From: Microbotryum silenes-acaulis
Lineage: Eukaryota; Basidiomycota; Microbotryomycetes; Microbotryales; Microbotryaceae
DNA: 64,000 nucleotides
Assembly (NCBI GenBank): GCA_003665825.1
Contig: QPFY01000003.1
Coordinates: 806,001 to 870,000, forward strand
Reading direction: 5' to 3'
Shown here: positions 12,240-25,137 of the stretch, one piece after another
Numbering within the stretch: position 1 is the first letter of the stretch
Layout: each line of letters opens with the position of its first letter
Translations under genes and position numbers: made by a program
The notes under the pieces: generated by a model
What the model was told of the DNA's origin: nothing
Database searches by the model: none
Seen by the model: the letters and a program-made list of their open reading frames with translations, nothing else

Positions 12240-15200
12240 ATGGCACCCTCCTTTGGTCGTCCGAGCCCACTGGGCCAGTCCGACAACAACACGCTCAGTG
12301 CGAGTGCTAGTGCCAGCACTTCTTCGGCCGGTCCTTCTCGGTTGCCCAGCGATGATGACAACGACCAGGGCGGTCACAACATGCAAGTCGAAACACAGTA
12401 CAGTCTTCGCTTCACCGAGCTCACACACACACGTCTCACTCCCCTCCACAGGCCATTTGCGACCGCATTGCACCTGCTCGAGTCGGCGTCGTCGGTCTCC
12501 TCGAGCTCGAGCTCATCCTCCACCGCGGTCGACAACGTCCAAGCCTTCCTCGAACGCAACTTGTCCCAACTCGTCAAGCCGTACGAGCCCTTCACACGCT
12601 CTCGCAAGCTTACCCGTGCCGTCGTACCCGCCAACAACAACAGCAAGCGCAAGCAGTCGCACGTCGTTGATGATCTCGCGCACCGATTCCAGATCGACCA
12701 ACACAGCGCTCGCATCGTATTACAGAGTGTGTACGACGCCGAGCGCACCGCCAACGACGAACCACTCTCGGAGGACCACTGGGATCGCATCACCGCCTAC
12801 GTCTTTGAAGAACGTATGGCCATTCTCGGCATCGTCGCACTCCTGCTCAGAGCCCGTCAGTGTCCGGTAGCTATCGAGGTGCACCAGCGCCGTCGCTGAC
12901 TCCTTCCTTCCACACTACAGAGGACGACCCAGATACCGATAACGCCGTCCACCAGCTCTCGACTCGGCTCCTGCCTTCGATCCTCACCGCCGACTTTGCC
13001 TCGTCCATACTCCGAGCCTTTGTCCAGCGGACACGCGATGCTGCGCTGCCCGACGCCGTTCGAACGTCCCCGACCCACTCCCTGTTCTGGGCAAAGCAAC
13101 TCTTGCGCGAACAGAAAGCGCTGCTCGAGATCGTCTTTCTTGTCTTTTACTCGCCCCTACCTCCCGACGGTCCGATATTCTTGGTCGTGCTCGAGACTAT
13201 CGCCGAGACGCAGTGGGGGCAACGGCAAAGTTTGTTCGGGTACTTTGACAAGGAGGCGGCCGTTATCGTCGCCGAGATGGGCCACCTGTGGACCATCTTG
13301 GCGATTGAAGCGCTCAATCTTGAACTGGCGATCGAGGTTCCCTATCCGATACCTGCCCCGGGCGAAAAAACCTTGCCAACGACGAGCATCTACCACGCCG
13401 ACAACCTCAAGAGCATCAACGTAGCCGTCGAAACGCTCGTACAGGTCGATACCGAGAGGGCCTCGCCGATTCTGCTGGGCTGGGCGTTCCTCCTCTCCAA
13501 AGTGACGGCGTCCCTGATCGACCGAGGTGTTCCCGAGGCGTACCACGACTTTGCATCCCAGTCCTTGCGCGTCGAAGCACCTTCCACCTCCTCCTCGTCG
13601 AGTGCACAGCCCTTGTTCCAGCTCTATGCCACCCACGCCCTATCTCCAAGCTCCGGCTTCTTCACCGCTTTGCTCGCGATCCTCATTTCGTCCTTACTGG
13701 GCGGCTCATCAACCTCGACCTCGAATTCGGTCGAGCCCAACGCCGTGGGCTATCTTTCCGTCCTGCGAGGTCTCGTCACCTGTCTCCCGCTCTTGATACG
13801 ACTGTCCTTCCTCACCTCGGAACAACTCTCGGCCCACTTCAAAGTCTTCAGCGCGCTCTTCGACAACCGCTCTGCTTCGATCCTCTGCGTTCACTTCTGG
13901 CAAGATCAAGGCGTCGAATTGCTGCGCTCCGCGTTTGACGCCTCGGCCGATGCGTCGATGATGATGACCTTTGACGAACGCACGACGCAGATGCTCGGAG
14001 AACTGGAGACCATCTCGATAGCCCAAGCCCGGTTCCCCGTGCAGTTCACGGGTTTCGCTTCGATCGTCAGAGCGCTCTGCGTTGGAGTCTCGGGCTTGCT
14101 ACCCGACACTTTGGACGATGCGACGTCGAGCGCGACAATAGAAGCCGAAGAACTGGCTTCCAAATGCGCCGCCACCGCCTTCGAATGGCTCGCCGCGTTG
14201 GACTCGTTGACTTGCATCGTCCCTTCCGCACCGTCGATGACACCTTTACCCTACGAAGTGGCCGTCTACCCCACCGTGACGTATCGATCGATTCGACCGA
14301 TCGTCCTTTCGCGGAGTTTATCGATCCCCGTGGGTGTGATGGGCAAGTTGGTAAGCCAACAGGGGCAAAAGCCAGTCGTTGTGCAGTGGGACCTCAAATG
14401 GTCCGCTTGGAGGTTGTTTGGGGATGTCCTCGAAAACTTTGCGGGGGGTCGTCGACAGTCGAGCCCAGCGAAGGGTCGACAGCAACCCAAGAAAAAGGAC
14501 GGCGGGGCGATCGAGGACGTCTTTGGCGATGATTCCGCGACAAGGTCCGTTCACACGTTGCCGATCGAATGGGAGGACGAGCAGGCTCAAGAAGAGGACG
14601 TCGTCGTCGTATTGGACATCTTTCGAGCGATGCTCAAGAACGATCCGTCGCTCGGAACGACACTGGTCGAACATCTCACCGTTCCGCAATCGGCGAGCTC
14701 GATGTCGGATGAAGAGAACGATGCACCGAGGTACGACCTCGTCGAGGTCTTGTTCCGCATCCTTGATCGAGTCATGTCGACCCCGTCGCGATCGGACGTC
14801 TCGACACGTTTGGTCAGCTCGTTGCTCGGCTTGATCGCTGCGCTCTTGCCCTCCTACCCTGGGGTATGCTGGACGCTTCTTCGAGGGTCCGATCTGCTCA
14901 TCCCTTCCACTTCAAAAGCAAGCTCCGCAACGAGTGGCACCTGGAACCGTGATGGGTCTGGAGCAGGACGGCATTCAATTTTGGTGAACGAAAGGCTGCC
15001 TGGAAAGTATCCCATCACTTTGGCATTGCTGTCCCTCGTTCGAGCGCTCGTTCTCGAGGAACAGGTTACCTCCGCCGCCATCAGCGCCGATTTCGAAGAG
15101 ATCAAAATCGACGTCTTGGTCCGCGCATTGGCTTGGGTTCGCGACGAGGTGTGGCCTTCGTATTCGAGTTGGAGGTTCGTGAACCTTAGTGAGAAGTACG

Positions 15201-18200
15201 AGATCGCTCGAAGGATCGTGCAACTCTACTCGCTCGTATTGGAAGAAGGTGAACTGGCGTCGGGAGCGAGTCAAGGACAGTTCCCACCCGTCGCGACGAT
15301 CGTCTTGGATGCGTTGTTACTTCGAGCTACGGTCGGGCAGTTGATGCCTCTCATCACGACCATCTCGAATGGTCCGGACCACATCATCAACTTGCGCAAA
15401 GCGATTCGATTCCATGAAGCACAAGGCTCGGAGGATTTAATCGTTGCCTCACTCTCCCTTATTCGGAAACTATTGAGAATCCGCCAACGCATCCGAGGGA
15501 TGTCGACGTCATTGTTCGAGAAACTCGTTCTTTCACCTTCCAGTACCGATGGACTTTCCCTCGCAGCAGCTTCGAACCTCGCTTTTGGCAGCGGGAGCAC
15601 CACCAAATCCACCCGAGTCGAATGGGTCGAATGTCTAGCGCAATTCATCGTTTCGCCCTTGGATCACAAGGTGTCGATCGAAGCAGCAAAGGTGATGACG
15701 TTGTTGTGTTTGGGCTCGGCAAGCGCGACGCCGAGACCACCGAGTTTGACGGCTTTACTTGGGGGAGCGACAAGGAGTCAGGAATGGGTAAACAAGGTGC
15801 TGCAGATTGCGGCGAACCCCATGGGGACGGAGACGTTGCAGGTTGCTGTTTGGGATATGGTGAGTTGAGGAAATCTTCAGTGACGTCGAGTGTCTTGAGG
15901 CTGATCCGAGGTTGAGCCCTTGTTTTCATTGCAGATCTCTTCGATCGTAGAAACGCAACCTAGCTTGGCGATTCTCATCGTCACAGGTCGGCACTTCCCT
16001 TTCTTCATCGAGGGCGACCAAGCAAAACTCCTCGAATCAGCTGACGCAGGCAAAGAGAACAAGGCCTTGACGGCGGCCGAAGAAGACGCTCGAGCGTTGT
16101 ACAAATCCTTGGCTCCACCGGCGATCAAACCTCTACCTCGCACGGCTCTGGGCGTCGCCCTGGAAACGATCGGCATTTGGAACGAGACGTGGACTGATCA
16201 ACCTGATCTACTCGCGAGCGTGTTGCGTTTCTTTGATTTCGTCTTCCAGCATCTCGTCGATTATGGAGACGCGTTGGATGACTTCCGGGGTCGACCTGCA
16301 CCATGGGACGCATTTGTCAAAATTGCGTTCAAGAGTCTTGGCGAGTCGGAGCCGGATGATGATCAAGGGGTCAGGGGTTACTGTCATCGAGTCATGGCCA
16401 AAGCCCATGCCGTTCGGGTACTAGCTCTCGATATCGGTGTCGTCCTCGAACGACCTTCACCCGCTTCTGCGACGAGTGCCAAGGCGTTGATCAAAGCCCT
16501 ATCGGACAAGACCCAATTGTCGAACGCCCTACAGACGGCGATGGACTCGTCGTACGCTTCGCAATTGCAAAGTGGCGTTTTCGACTTGTTGCGCGAGTCG
16601 TTCCCCGAAATCGATATCGAGACCTTTCGAATGCCCGCTCAATCGCACCCGCTCGAAGGATCGCGGGAATACGGCGCGACATACCTCTACTCGCTTTCGA
16701 TCTTGCGCCGTCGGTTGGATGGTTTCATGTCCGAGGCCAATGCGGCGAATTTGGGTCCCGAGGCGTTCAGTGATGTGATTGAGCAGACGGGGAAGCTTAA
16801 CCTCAACTTCTCGCTCGTTGATGCGCAAATTTCGCACACTCGATCGTGGAGACAGTTGCTCGAATTGGCGTTACCGTTGATCAGCAATGACCGAGCCGCA
16901 TCAATGACGGTGTTGGACGTCGCGGCCGACCTCGTCACCAGCTCGATTGCCGAAGAGGATCGAGGTGGTCAGATCGTTCTGACAGTGCAGAATGAGCGCC
17001 TGTCGATCCTCTTGATCATGATCGAGGTCCTGCAAGGACTCGAGCTGGACCAGGTTCGGGGACAGCTTGTCAAACTCATCCATGGGATCGGTCGAATTTT
17101 CTCGAGTGAAACGCTCGAACCCCTCGAATCTGTGCTTCGCCGAAATGCACCGATGTTCCATCAGACCTTATTCCGTATCGCCTATTTCGCTTATCGCAAA
17201 CTGGCTGGAGCGGATCGAGCGAGCTTGTCGGCGGAACAACAATCGACGATCGCGGGTGCGACCGAAATCGTCCTGAGGTCAATGATCACTGCCGCGCATG
17301 ATTTATTCGTCATCGCGCGAGCTTCGCAAGATCCCGATGTCGAGCAGGATGTCGCGCTTGCGAGTGCGGTGCTTTCCCAACTCGTACATTCGTCCTTCAT
17401 CCCTCATGCGGGCGTATGGCTCGCCCATTGCCAGGAGGTCGATTTCTTCCGCGCCGCTTTCGATGTCTTTGTACATATGGATCAGATCAATGGTCGGCCG
17501 TTGTATGCACAGCATGTGCTCGACCTTTGTCTCGCCATCGCCACTTCGTCAGCTCGAGCGGCCGAACAGATGGCTCTCGAAGGTTTGATGACGGCCTTGA
17601 CGAACAACGCCCTCAGCTCTGCAGCCGAAGCAGGCACGATCTCGATCACCGCTCGTGATGGCTCCTCGCAACGATCATACGAACACGAGATGTGGACTTC
17701 GATGCTCAAACTCGTCGTCGCACTCATCGCTGCTCTCGGCGATTCGACTCAGTTCGTCGAACTCGAAGTCACGGGGTTCGTGCGTCTGCATGGCCAACAG
17801 ATCGCCCACGCGATGAGCTGGAACGCCGATTCGGTCATCAGTCTTCCAGGATTAGAGGAGCTTGCAATTTCGACGGCGTTGATGCACGGTGTTATCCGAC
17901 GAGCTGCGTTCCTCGCCGATTCTCGAAAAGGGTCGAGAGGGCCCACATCCCTCCGTGAAGGTTCAATCGGGATCGAAGCCGTCGCCACCATCTTTGCCGA
18001 ACAATCCCTCCATCTCCTCCAACACATCGTCTACGCGATCCTACACCCTAACCATCTCTCGAACCTCATCGAACCCACCAATCCCGAAGAACGAAGTTGG
18101 ATCGAGAAGGATGCTTCGACGTCGGTGGACCCGAATGGGGACCTGAGTAAACGACCCGTTGTAGCGGCCGTGACGCTTGCTTTGTTGCAATTGGCGAGGG

Positions 18201-18814
18201 GAGTGGTTGATGCTTTGGTCGCGCATACGAACGCTTTCAAGGTTTTATCGACGGATCCGACGGAATGGAAAACGGATCGAGCGATTGTCATTCCTGTGAG
18301 TTTCAGCCGCGCTGCATGACCGAAGTGAGGCTAGACTCATTCAATCTTGCTCGTCTCGTCCGCTTAGACCGCTACGGTGAGCTCGAACGAGAAAGCCTCG
18401 ATCGGCACACTGTTCGACCTCGCATCGTTCTGCCTCGACACATTACGCCAATCGCCACCCGCCGCGTCATCGACGACTTCCACCAGCTCGATCACGCCTT
18501 TGATGCCTTACTCCTGGCGAACGATGCAAAGTTCGACCGCACAAACTCTCGAAGGCGTCTTGCTGCTCTCGACGTCTCAATTGGCATTGTGGTTGAGCAA
18601 ACCGGATCCTTCACCTACCCGAGCGTCAATCGCGATGCGAAGAGAGATCTCGGGCGAGTTGGCGACCGATCTAGGGGGGATACTGGATCGGGCAGGGGCT
18701 AGATCGACCTCTGCTCTGGGAGGGGTCAAAGGGGCGAAGGAAGGAGCCGCCACGAGTGGGAAGATGATGAAGGTGTTGAAGATGTTCGTAGTGGCGAGAT
18801 TGGTGGAGAGGTAG
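12240..18814 (+). CDS. NUP188: Nucleoporin Nup188
   Basis: Large alpha-solenoid scaffold nucleoporin of the inner ring of the nuclear pore. Four exons (12240-12855, 12921-15859, 15935-18295, 18368-18814) join in phase to 2120 residues. It is told from the related Nup192/205 by matches to Nup188: EERMAILGIVALLLR (end of exon 1, about residue 190), LREQKALLEIVFLVFY (about 266), ILLGWAFLLSKV, and PVGVMGKLVSQQGQKPVVVQ followed by WDLKWSAWRLF (about 671-700), matching the inserted SH3-like barrel described for Nup188. A further block, VRDEVWPSYSSWRF, corresponds to LPSYHKWRY in animal Nup188. The exon 1 donor is taken as C|GTCAGT because it keeps the frame. The N-terminal 60 residues are low-complexity Ser-rich. 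Confidence 0.85.
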
Positions 18815-18947
18815 AGGGGTGTGATGTATAGAAATACCTGAAATAACACTTTGGTCTTTACGAATACGCTGTCTCGCGGGTTTGCGATATGAGAATGGGG
18901 CAGGGATAATTCATCGAGTTGAAGCAAGAAGCATACGACAAAGCTCA

Positions 18948-21900
18948 TCACTCCCTCTCCAACGTCACACTCGCCATCCGACCTACCAGAAGATCGATAT
19001 GCCGGAACTGATCCTCTTCGACCTTTTCCTCATTCGCATCCGCATACGACCCGTTCCGTACGGGTGTCGAGCCATTCTGATGTGTAGCATGCCAATGCTG
19101 TTCAAGCTTCGACACCGCCTGGGCACTCGCAGCGATATCATCGATCCTCGAATGCCCCTCGATCGATACACCGATATAAGCGTCGTTGCGGCGACAGAAC
19201 TGATAGAACGCGGCCCAATCCGAGTCGACGAGTAGCGTATTCGGGTTCCCAATGACAATGAGTAACTCCTTTGCTCGGGTCATGGCGACGTTGAATCGTT
19301 TCGGTTCGTGAATCAGACCTCTCGCGTGTGCACGATCGGCGGCCATCCATCTTCGATCGGATCTTACGCTTGAGATGATGACGATCCTATTTTCTCCACC
19401 TTGGAGAGCTTCAACGTTCCCGACATCGACGTCGTGGAGGCCGAGCGAACGAAGGGCAAGACGAATCTTCCATACTTGTTCACGGTAAGGTGAGATGACG
19501 GAAATCTCACGCGCATGAACGGGACCATGATCAGAGCTCGCGTCGGAGCGCACGAGCGCGGTGATGTAGAAAACGACTTGATCAACTTCTTCTTGGTTGT
19601 AAAATGAGGCGCCTTCATCGATCGGTTCGTCACGGCCCACGATACCGCGGAAGATGATAGGCCATCCGCGACGTGGCAGTCCTATCCATTTGTGGAGCGG
19701 GCTGTTTTGCACAGTGGGGGCCGCGCAGGGCTCGAGCGTTTCGTTGTAGTACAGGGTCGAAGGAAGCATCAAGATCGGGACAGCGGAGCGGTAGTTCTTG
19801 ACCAAGTCGACAAAGGGGGTTCCCAAGGTCCACGCCGCGTGCGGATCCTCTTGTCTCCGGTTCCGAGCGAAGGGATGTTGAGCGTACAGGTCCCGCTGCG
19901 CCAATCGTTCCAAGAGACTGACGTCCAAGCCGTGCGATCTGGCTTCTTGGGACACGATGACCGGGCCTAACTGCTTGGGATCACCACAGATCGTCACGTG
20001 CGGTCGTCCATTGGACCGCAGTGGATCAACAACGACGACGGAGAGCGCACACGCGAGATCGGGTTCACTCGCTTGTGCAGCTTCATCGACCAAGAGGAAG
20101 CCGAAGTGGGGCGAAGGATTCTCAACTGGCTGAAGAGAACGGACGGTCTTGTTTGTGTAAAGTAGGAGCTCGTTGAGGTCGTGATTCGAGCAACGGGCGT
20201 AAAGCAGCATGGCTGCATCGATGAGTGAGCAGACAATGACGCGCTTCGCCAGGAGTTCGGGCAGGGGTGGGAGGGCAAAGTTGCCGTCTTCCACGTGACA
20301 GAAAGGCAGGAGCTCGCCCCGTACTTCTGCGAATGGCCGACTCGGGGCATTCATTCGGAAGAGCTGAACGATAGGTTACGTCAGCCCTTAGTGCAACACA
20401 TAATAGAGGAGTGAGAGAAAGGCTTTACTACCTCGGTCGGTTTGAGGCTCCTCAGGCGCATACATAGTGTGTCAGCCGAAGGGCCCGAAGCACCGCAGAC
20501 AAGGATGTGCGTTGTTGGATGTTCTGTCAAGACGGAAACGCGACTTCAATCGCTGTCTATAGAGAAGCGCTCCACAGGGGTGCACAGCGCTGTTTGCTTA
20601 CTTCGCAGTAGCTGTAGAACCGCTTCCACCAGCGTTTTTGTCTTTCCAGTTCCCGGAGGACCGCTGATGAGAAACGGCACCTTGTGTTTTGCCCACAAGA
20701 TCGAAGTGACGGCATCCTGTATGGAAAAAGAGGTCCGAATCAGTGCAAGGACAGAACATTAAGACTGCGCTTCTACACATACCCTCTGCTCTTTGTTCAG
20801 ACTCCCGTCGATGCCCCGGAAGACAACGGGTTCGGTATTGTCATCCTCTTGCCTGTAGTCGTCCACTTCTGGGAAGAGCCAACTCTGTGCGACCGACCGG
20901 GCTTTGTCCTTGGTGTCTTTACTACTAATCATTGTCATAGAGATTCTCTCGGTAGCTCTTCGCCAGTGCTCAAACACTCGAGCTGCAAGTCCCCGCGCCA
21001 ACATCGGTCAGCAGTCATGGAAAAAAACACAATGACTTTAAAGACCGACCTTGCACCCTCCAGACCACGTTGAAGATCATTGACTCTTCATGATTGGCGA
21101 GTCCATCGCACCGCAGCAGAACCTCCCCTTTGGCTCGATTCACACTCGCGATTGTCGCTTCAAAGACAAAGCCTTGCCAAGTCCCACTCGAGGTCGTTTG
21201 CCCATCGACGAACCGCTGCTGAGGTCGCAGTTGTCGCAACTCGAGCGAGTCACCGAGCTCTACCGGTGGCCAGCCTTCACGGATTGAGGGAGCTTGGAGA
21301 ACGTAGAGTCGCGGTGTTTGAGGGGCAACGGAACCAGATGGAGGGAGAGGTGCCCTAGTGATAGGGACGGCGTACATTCGAGCATCGTGGAGTTGCTTTA
21401 TCCGAGCTGTAACGATGCAACAGAAGTGATGCCCAGTAAATATTGGCTTGTGGGGCACTGTGATTCTGCTAAACGGCTGACCTTCGACCTCGGCATGCTG
21501 CAGTGGCATCCAATGCTGCGCATACGTGTCGGGTGCGAGTTTGGGTATCTTGTTCCTCAGTTCTTCCTCGAGGGAGATGGCCGGTACGGGGAGCGGAACG
21601 GGAGGGGGAGGGGGTGGGGGTGGGGGTGGGGCGACCGGTTGGCGAGGTGCCCCAGGTCGGACGGGGACAATACGGGATGACTGTACCACAGGTGGCGCGT
21701 CAAGAGGTGGTGGAGTCCCGCCAAAGTTGATCGGAGGCAACGAGCTAATGATGCCGGCTCGATGTTTTGCTTCGAGCGCATCCAAGTCGGCGAGAAGCTT
21801 TCTCGGGAAGAGTTCGTCCCAGTTGTACAAATTCTGGTGGCTATCGGGTGGTAGCTGGGGTATGAAGTAGACTTGGGTGGCTTCATTGACGTCCTTTTGC

Positions 21901-22613
21901 CATTGTGGGACATAGCACTGGGCGTATCGATCAAGGCCTGGTGGGAATAGGGGCGCCTTTAAGGGAGGTCGAACCTGGGTCGCGGCGACCGGCGGGGGCG
22001 GGGGAGAGGTCACGTAGAGCATCGTTGTCGCAGCCGTTGCGGCGGTATGAGGTCGAGATAAGGTGGAGGTGGTAGGGCTGAGCACGTACGGGCTCTGATG
22101 GTGCGGTGGGGGGACAGGGTGTGCGCCAGGGAATGAGTTCACGTGCGGGTTGTACGCCGTCGGCACGGGCTGTGGTGGTCGTAGCACGGCGTGCATCGGC
22201 ATGGCCATGGGCAGCGACATCATCATCGACATGGGCATGTTGTAAGCCATGTTCGATATCTCGCGGGTGTTGTTGTGAGGGGCAACCTCGTACGAAGGTG
22301 GGGGCCTAGGAGGCGATGGCACGGCCCAAAGTGGGGTCGGCTCAGTCACCGTTCGCAGGCTTGCGTGGGTGCCGGCTGCTGCGGGAGATGTGCATTGCTG
22401 AGGCTGTAGCTGCAGCTTGACGTTCCCTCGTGGCGACTGCGGTGGAGGTGGCGTCGTGACCGGTGCTGTGGCTGCTGCTCCTACTTGTTGCTGCGTTCCA
22501 TCCTGCTGCGGCCGGGCTGGCACCTGCTGGGCCTGGTGTCGATTGTTGGGCACCCCCTTCTTCCGAGACATCGTGCCAGAGGCTGCCCGACGGCCGGAAG
22601 ATGAGCCGCGCAT
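18948..22613 (-). CDS. SF1 RNA helicase, UPF1/MOV10 (SDE3)-like
   Basis: Five exons (22613-21050, 20982-20783, 20716-20602, 20523-20432, 20363-18948) give 1128 residues. Helicase motifs in order: Q-like region GSLNKEQR; motif I GPPGTGKTKT (about 607-616); Ia HILVCGASGPSADTL; II LLVDEAAQ (about 747-754); III CGDPKQLGPV; IV NYRS; V EALQGGENRIVIISS; VI RFNVAMTRAKELLIVIGNP. This is the Upf1-like SF1 family, and the order and DEAA box fit MOV10/SDE3-type helicases best. About 300 N-terminal residues are Pro/Gln-rich and disordered, followed by a region that should include the beta-barrel part. MOV10-like enzymes act on RNA in silencing and in restricting retroelements; that role here is inference. 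A second in-frame ATG at 22571 could be the start. TEN1-like gene begins divergently 107 bp away. Confidence 0.8.
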
Positions 22614-22719
22614 TTTCCGACTTGTGCTCTGGTCGCTTGGGGCCGGTGTCTCACTTCAAAAAGCCGGCAAGCGGTCCGTGCGCGTGTCACCTCAGTCGCG
22701 TAACACGCCTCCACGTCTG

Positions 22720-23358
22720 ATGGCCTTCAGCCCCACGCCAGCCTCAAACACCAGTCGATCCGCCTCGATCTCGACTGCCCCGACTCATCCGACCCAGGCC
22801 ATGTCCAATGCACCCCCCGTAGCTCAGATAGTGCTCCTCGACGCGCTGCCCGAGCTCGCTGAACCACCACGACGCGTGCGCCTCGTCGCGAGGTGAGGTG
22901 GATTCGTACCCGAGCCCCGCAAATTTGAAACACAGCATGCTTAGCACTGCTTCTTCTATCAGGGTCGTCTCTTTGGACGTCAAGAACCGCGTCGCACTCG
23001 TCGTCGATGAAGGCCATGGGCTGCTCGTCGACTACTCCGACAGCGTCGGCGACAAGGTGGCTTCCTACTCACCAGCGATCAAGGACCTCATTCAAGTGAT
23101 CGGAATACTCGTCGCACCTCAGGTCATTAACTCTTCCCTACGCATTCCGTATTTACCTGATTGCGAAGTGCTGACTCGATCGTACTTGTCGCGCACGAAC
23201 TTCAGGCTGGTCAGGTTTCTCCTCCCGAACCTCGGAAACCCTTTTCGTCTCCGAAACAGATCGACAAAACCCAGGTCCTTCAGGCTTATCTCATCAGTCA
23301 TGTCGAAAACCTCGATCTGGGACAGTGGAAGCGAATGGCCTCGATCATGAAGTCTTGA
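22720..23358 (+). CDS. Small OB-fold protein, candidate CST subunit Ten1
   Basis: Three exons (22720-22892, 22963-23122, 23215-23358) join in phase to 158 residues. After a Ser/Thr/Pro-rich start, the sequence runs ELPEL-x3-RRVRLVARVVSLD, then VALVVDEGHGLLVDYSD and IQVIGILVAP, a beta-strand order typical of small OB folds. It ends with AYLISHVENLDLGQWKRM. Ten1 proteins share this shape: an OB fold followed by a final helix after a phrase like 'v-gldl-lw', so Ten1 of the Cdc13/Ctc1-Stn1-Ten1 telomere complex is my best candidate. RPA14 or another OB protein remains possible. A second in-frame ATG at about 22801 (MSNAPPVAQ) would give a core of about 130 residues, closer to known Ten1 size. Confidence 0.5.
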
Positions 23359-23543
23359 GCAGCCATCGAAGCGACTTCGAACCCGCAAATCCGAGAACGT
23401 TGCCGTTATCGCTCGGACCTCGTCAAGTCATTGGCGCGTCTTCCAATCATTGATCGTGGGAAGCAAGCTATTAACGTTGTTGAAGTTGGGGCCTTGGGTG
23501 TCCACTTCCACTTTACAACAAGAACCTTCACGCGTTCTGGCAT

Positions 23544-25137
23544 CTAAGCCAGCGTCGTCAACTTCCGCGCAGCCAGCTCCTTCCCAAGCGCTCGAACGGC
23601 CTCCGGACCCGCTTTGCAACACCCACCGGCGATCACTCCGCCCCACAACGCTTCATCGTCCCGACTCCCCGTTCTCTTGGATCGGATCGCGAGGGACGAC
23701 TCGACGTTCTCGACTAGGAGGGAGGCCCATTGCTCGACTGTGAGGCCAAGAGGGTTTGACCACGTTTTGGTAAAGACTGGGAAAGAAGAGGGGCACTGTC
23801 ACTTCAAGTCAAGGAAGAAGCCTCGTGGTTCTTCAGATACAGGCTTACCATCGTAGACTGCTCCACCATCGGGATCTGAGAATCCAGACGAAGGCACTTA
23901 TCAGCTGCCGTACAAGAGAGCTACGCATTCAACTCAATACTGACACAGCACCAACCACGGCTTCTCAGTCCTTTTGGCGACGTCACTCGAGGCCTTCATG
24001 GCCTTGTGCAAGCTTTGCAGCACCTCTTCGATCATCGTCGGGTTCGAGCAGTTGATACCAAACCCATCGGCTACTTCTTCCCCTTCTCTATCACCAAACA
24101 CAGCCTCGACCAGTAGTTCCATTTGTTCATCCAGCGACGATCCCACCATCCCTGCGTCGGGGTATCGTATCCGACCTTGTCCATCCAGAGGGAACACGAA
24201 AGAAATGTAGAATGGTAATCTTGCCTTACTCCTTCCATCGTTCCCCGCAATCCGTCCATTGAAAATCTGCATCGCCCTTCGAGTCGCCCTCGCTTCTTTA
24301 ATCACAGGGATCGTCTCGAACGCGATCAACTTCATTCGGTTCCATTCCTTCGCCTCGACGAAATCGTTCAACCGTCGAAGGTGGAATGCCGTCAAATTGT
24401 CCTCCTCTGGATCATGGGTAACAGGTACCGAAGGGAGAGTGATGGCTTCGACGTCGTAGGCGGTCTTGGCGGGTGTTCCTCGGGATCCGAAAGGGGAGGG
24501 GTATAAGCCTGCGTATTCTTGGCCTGGGTAACAGACCGCGCCAAAGGGTCCGAGCGAAAGAACGGGGAAATGACCGCGACTCGTCGACGAGAATGATGAA
24601 GTCGATCTGACCTCGGGCGAGGTCGAAGTGATGCATTTTAATGCGGAAAGCATCGTCTCGTGTGCCTCCTGGATACGGTTGTGGGTCGATGTTCTGGGCA
24701 AGAAGAGCGGCAGGAAAGATTGGTAGCTGAGAAAGAATTGGACGGACACCACAGGAGTCAGTCACGTGAGCTGCGCTTGTGCGGCTCGCTTGCGAAAGGG
24801 GCGAGGATACCGCATGACGATACAAACCAGGGCTGGGTCCTACAGCCCAAGATAAATCACTACTTTCAACTCGCCTGTTGGACCCAATGCATTCAGCCCC
24901 AGCCTCGACCCATGTCGCGTGCAGCCGGGCGAGCGTTTCCCGACCTTCGCTCGTCGCGAGCAACTCGGACGACCACAAAGCAGAGTCGATGTTCTGCGAG
25001 AAAGGTGGCGCTTGAAGCGTCGTTCCCATTCCTCCATCCATCACGACGACAGGCGTGGGTCCGAACTTGCTGCTGGGGAAGACGTCGGTGAAGCCTGGCC
25101 AGTCGTCATTGCGACTGCGAGGGCTCGAGTCGGCCAT
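23544..25137 (-). CDS. Homocysteine S-methyltransferase
   Basis: Mht1/Sam4-type enzyme that moves a methyl group from S-methylmethionine or S-adenosylmethionine to homocysteine, giving methionine. Four exons (25137-24875, 24726-23945, 23875-23849, 23776-23544) give 434 residues. Visible blocks are VVMDGGMGTTL (N-terminal), CIGSNSYQSFLPLF across intron 1, SLGPFGAVCYPGQEY, IAFETIPVIKEA, GFGINCSN with the first zinc cysteine, YPDGGAVYD and VIAGGCCKAGPEAV with the paired zinc cysteines, so all three ligands are present. Intron 1 uses a GC donor (CAG|GCGAGT...CAG), and no GT alternative restores the conserved join. Exon 3 is only 27 nt. The ATG at 25137 is 11 codons before the usual start of the domain. 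Confidence 0.9.
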
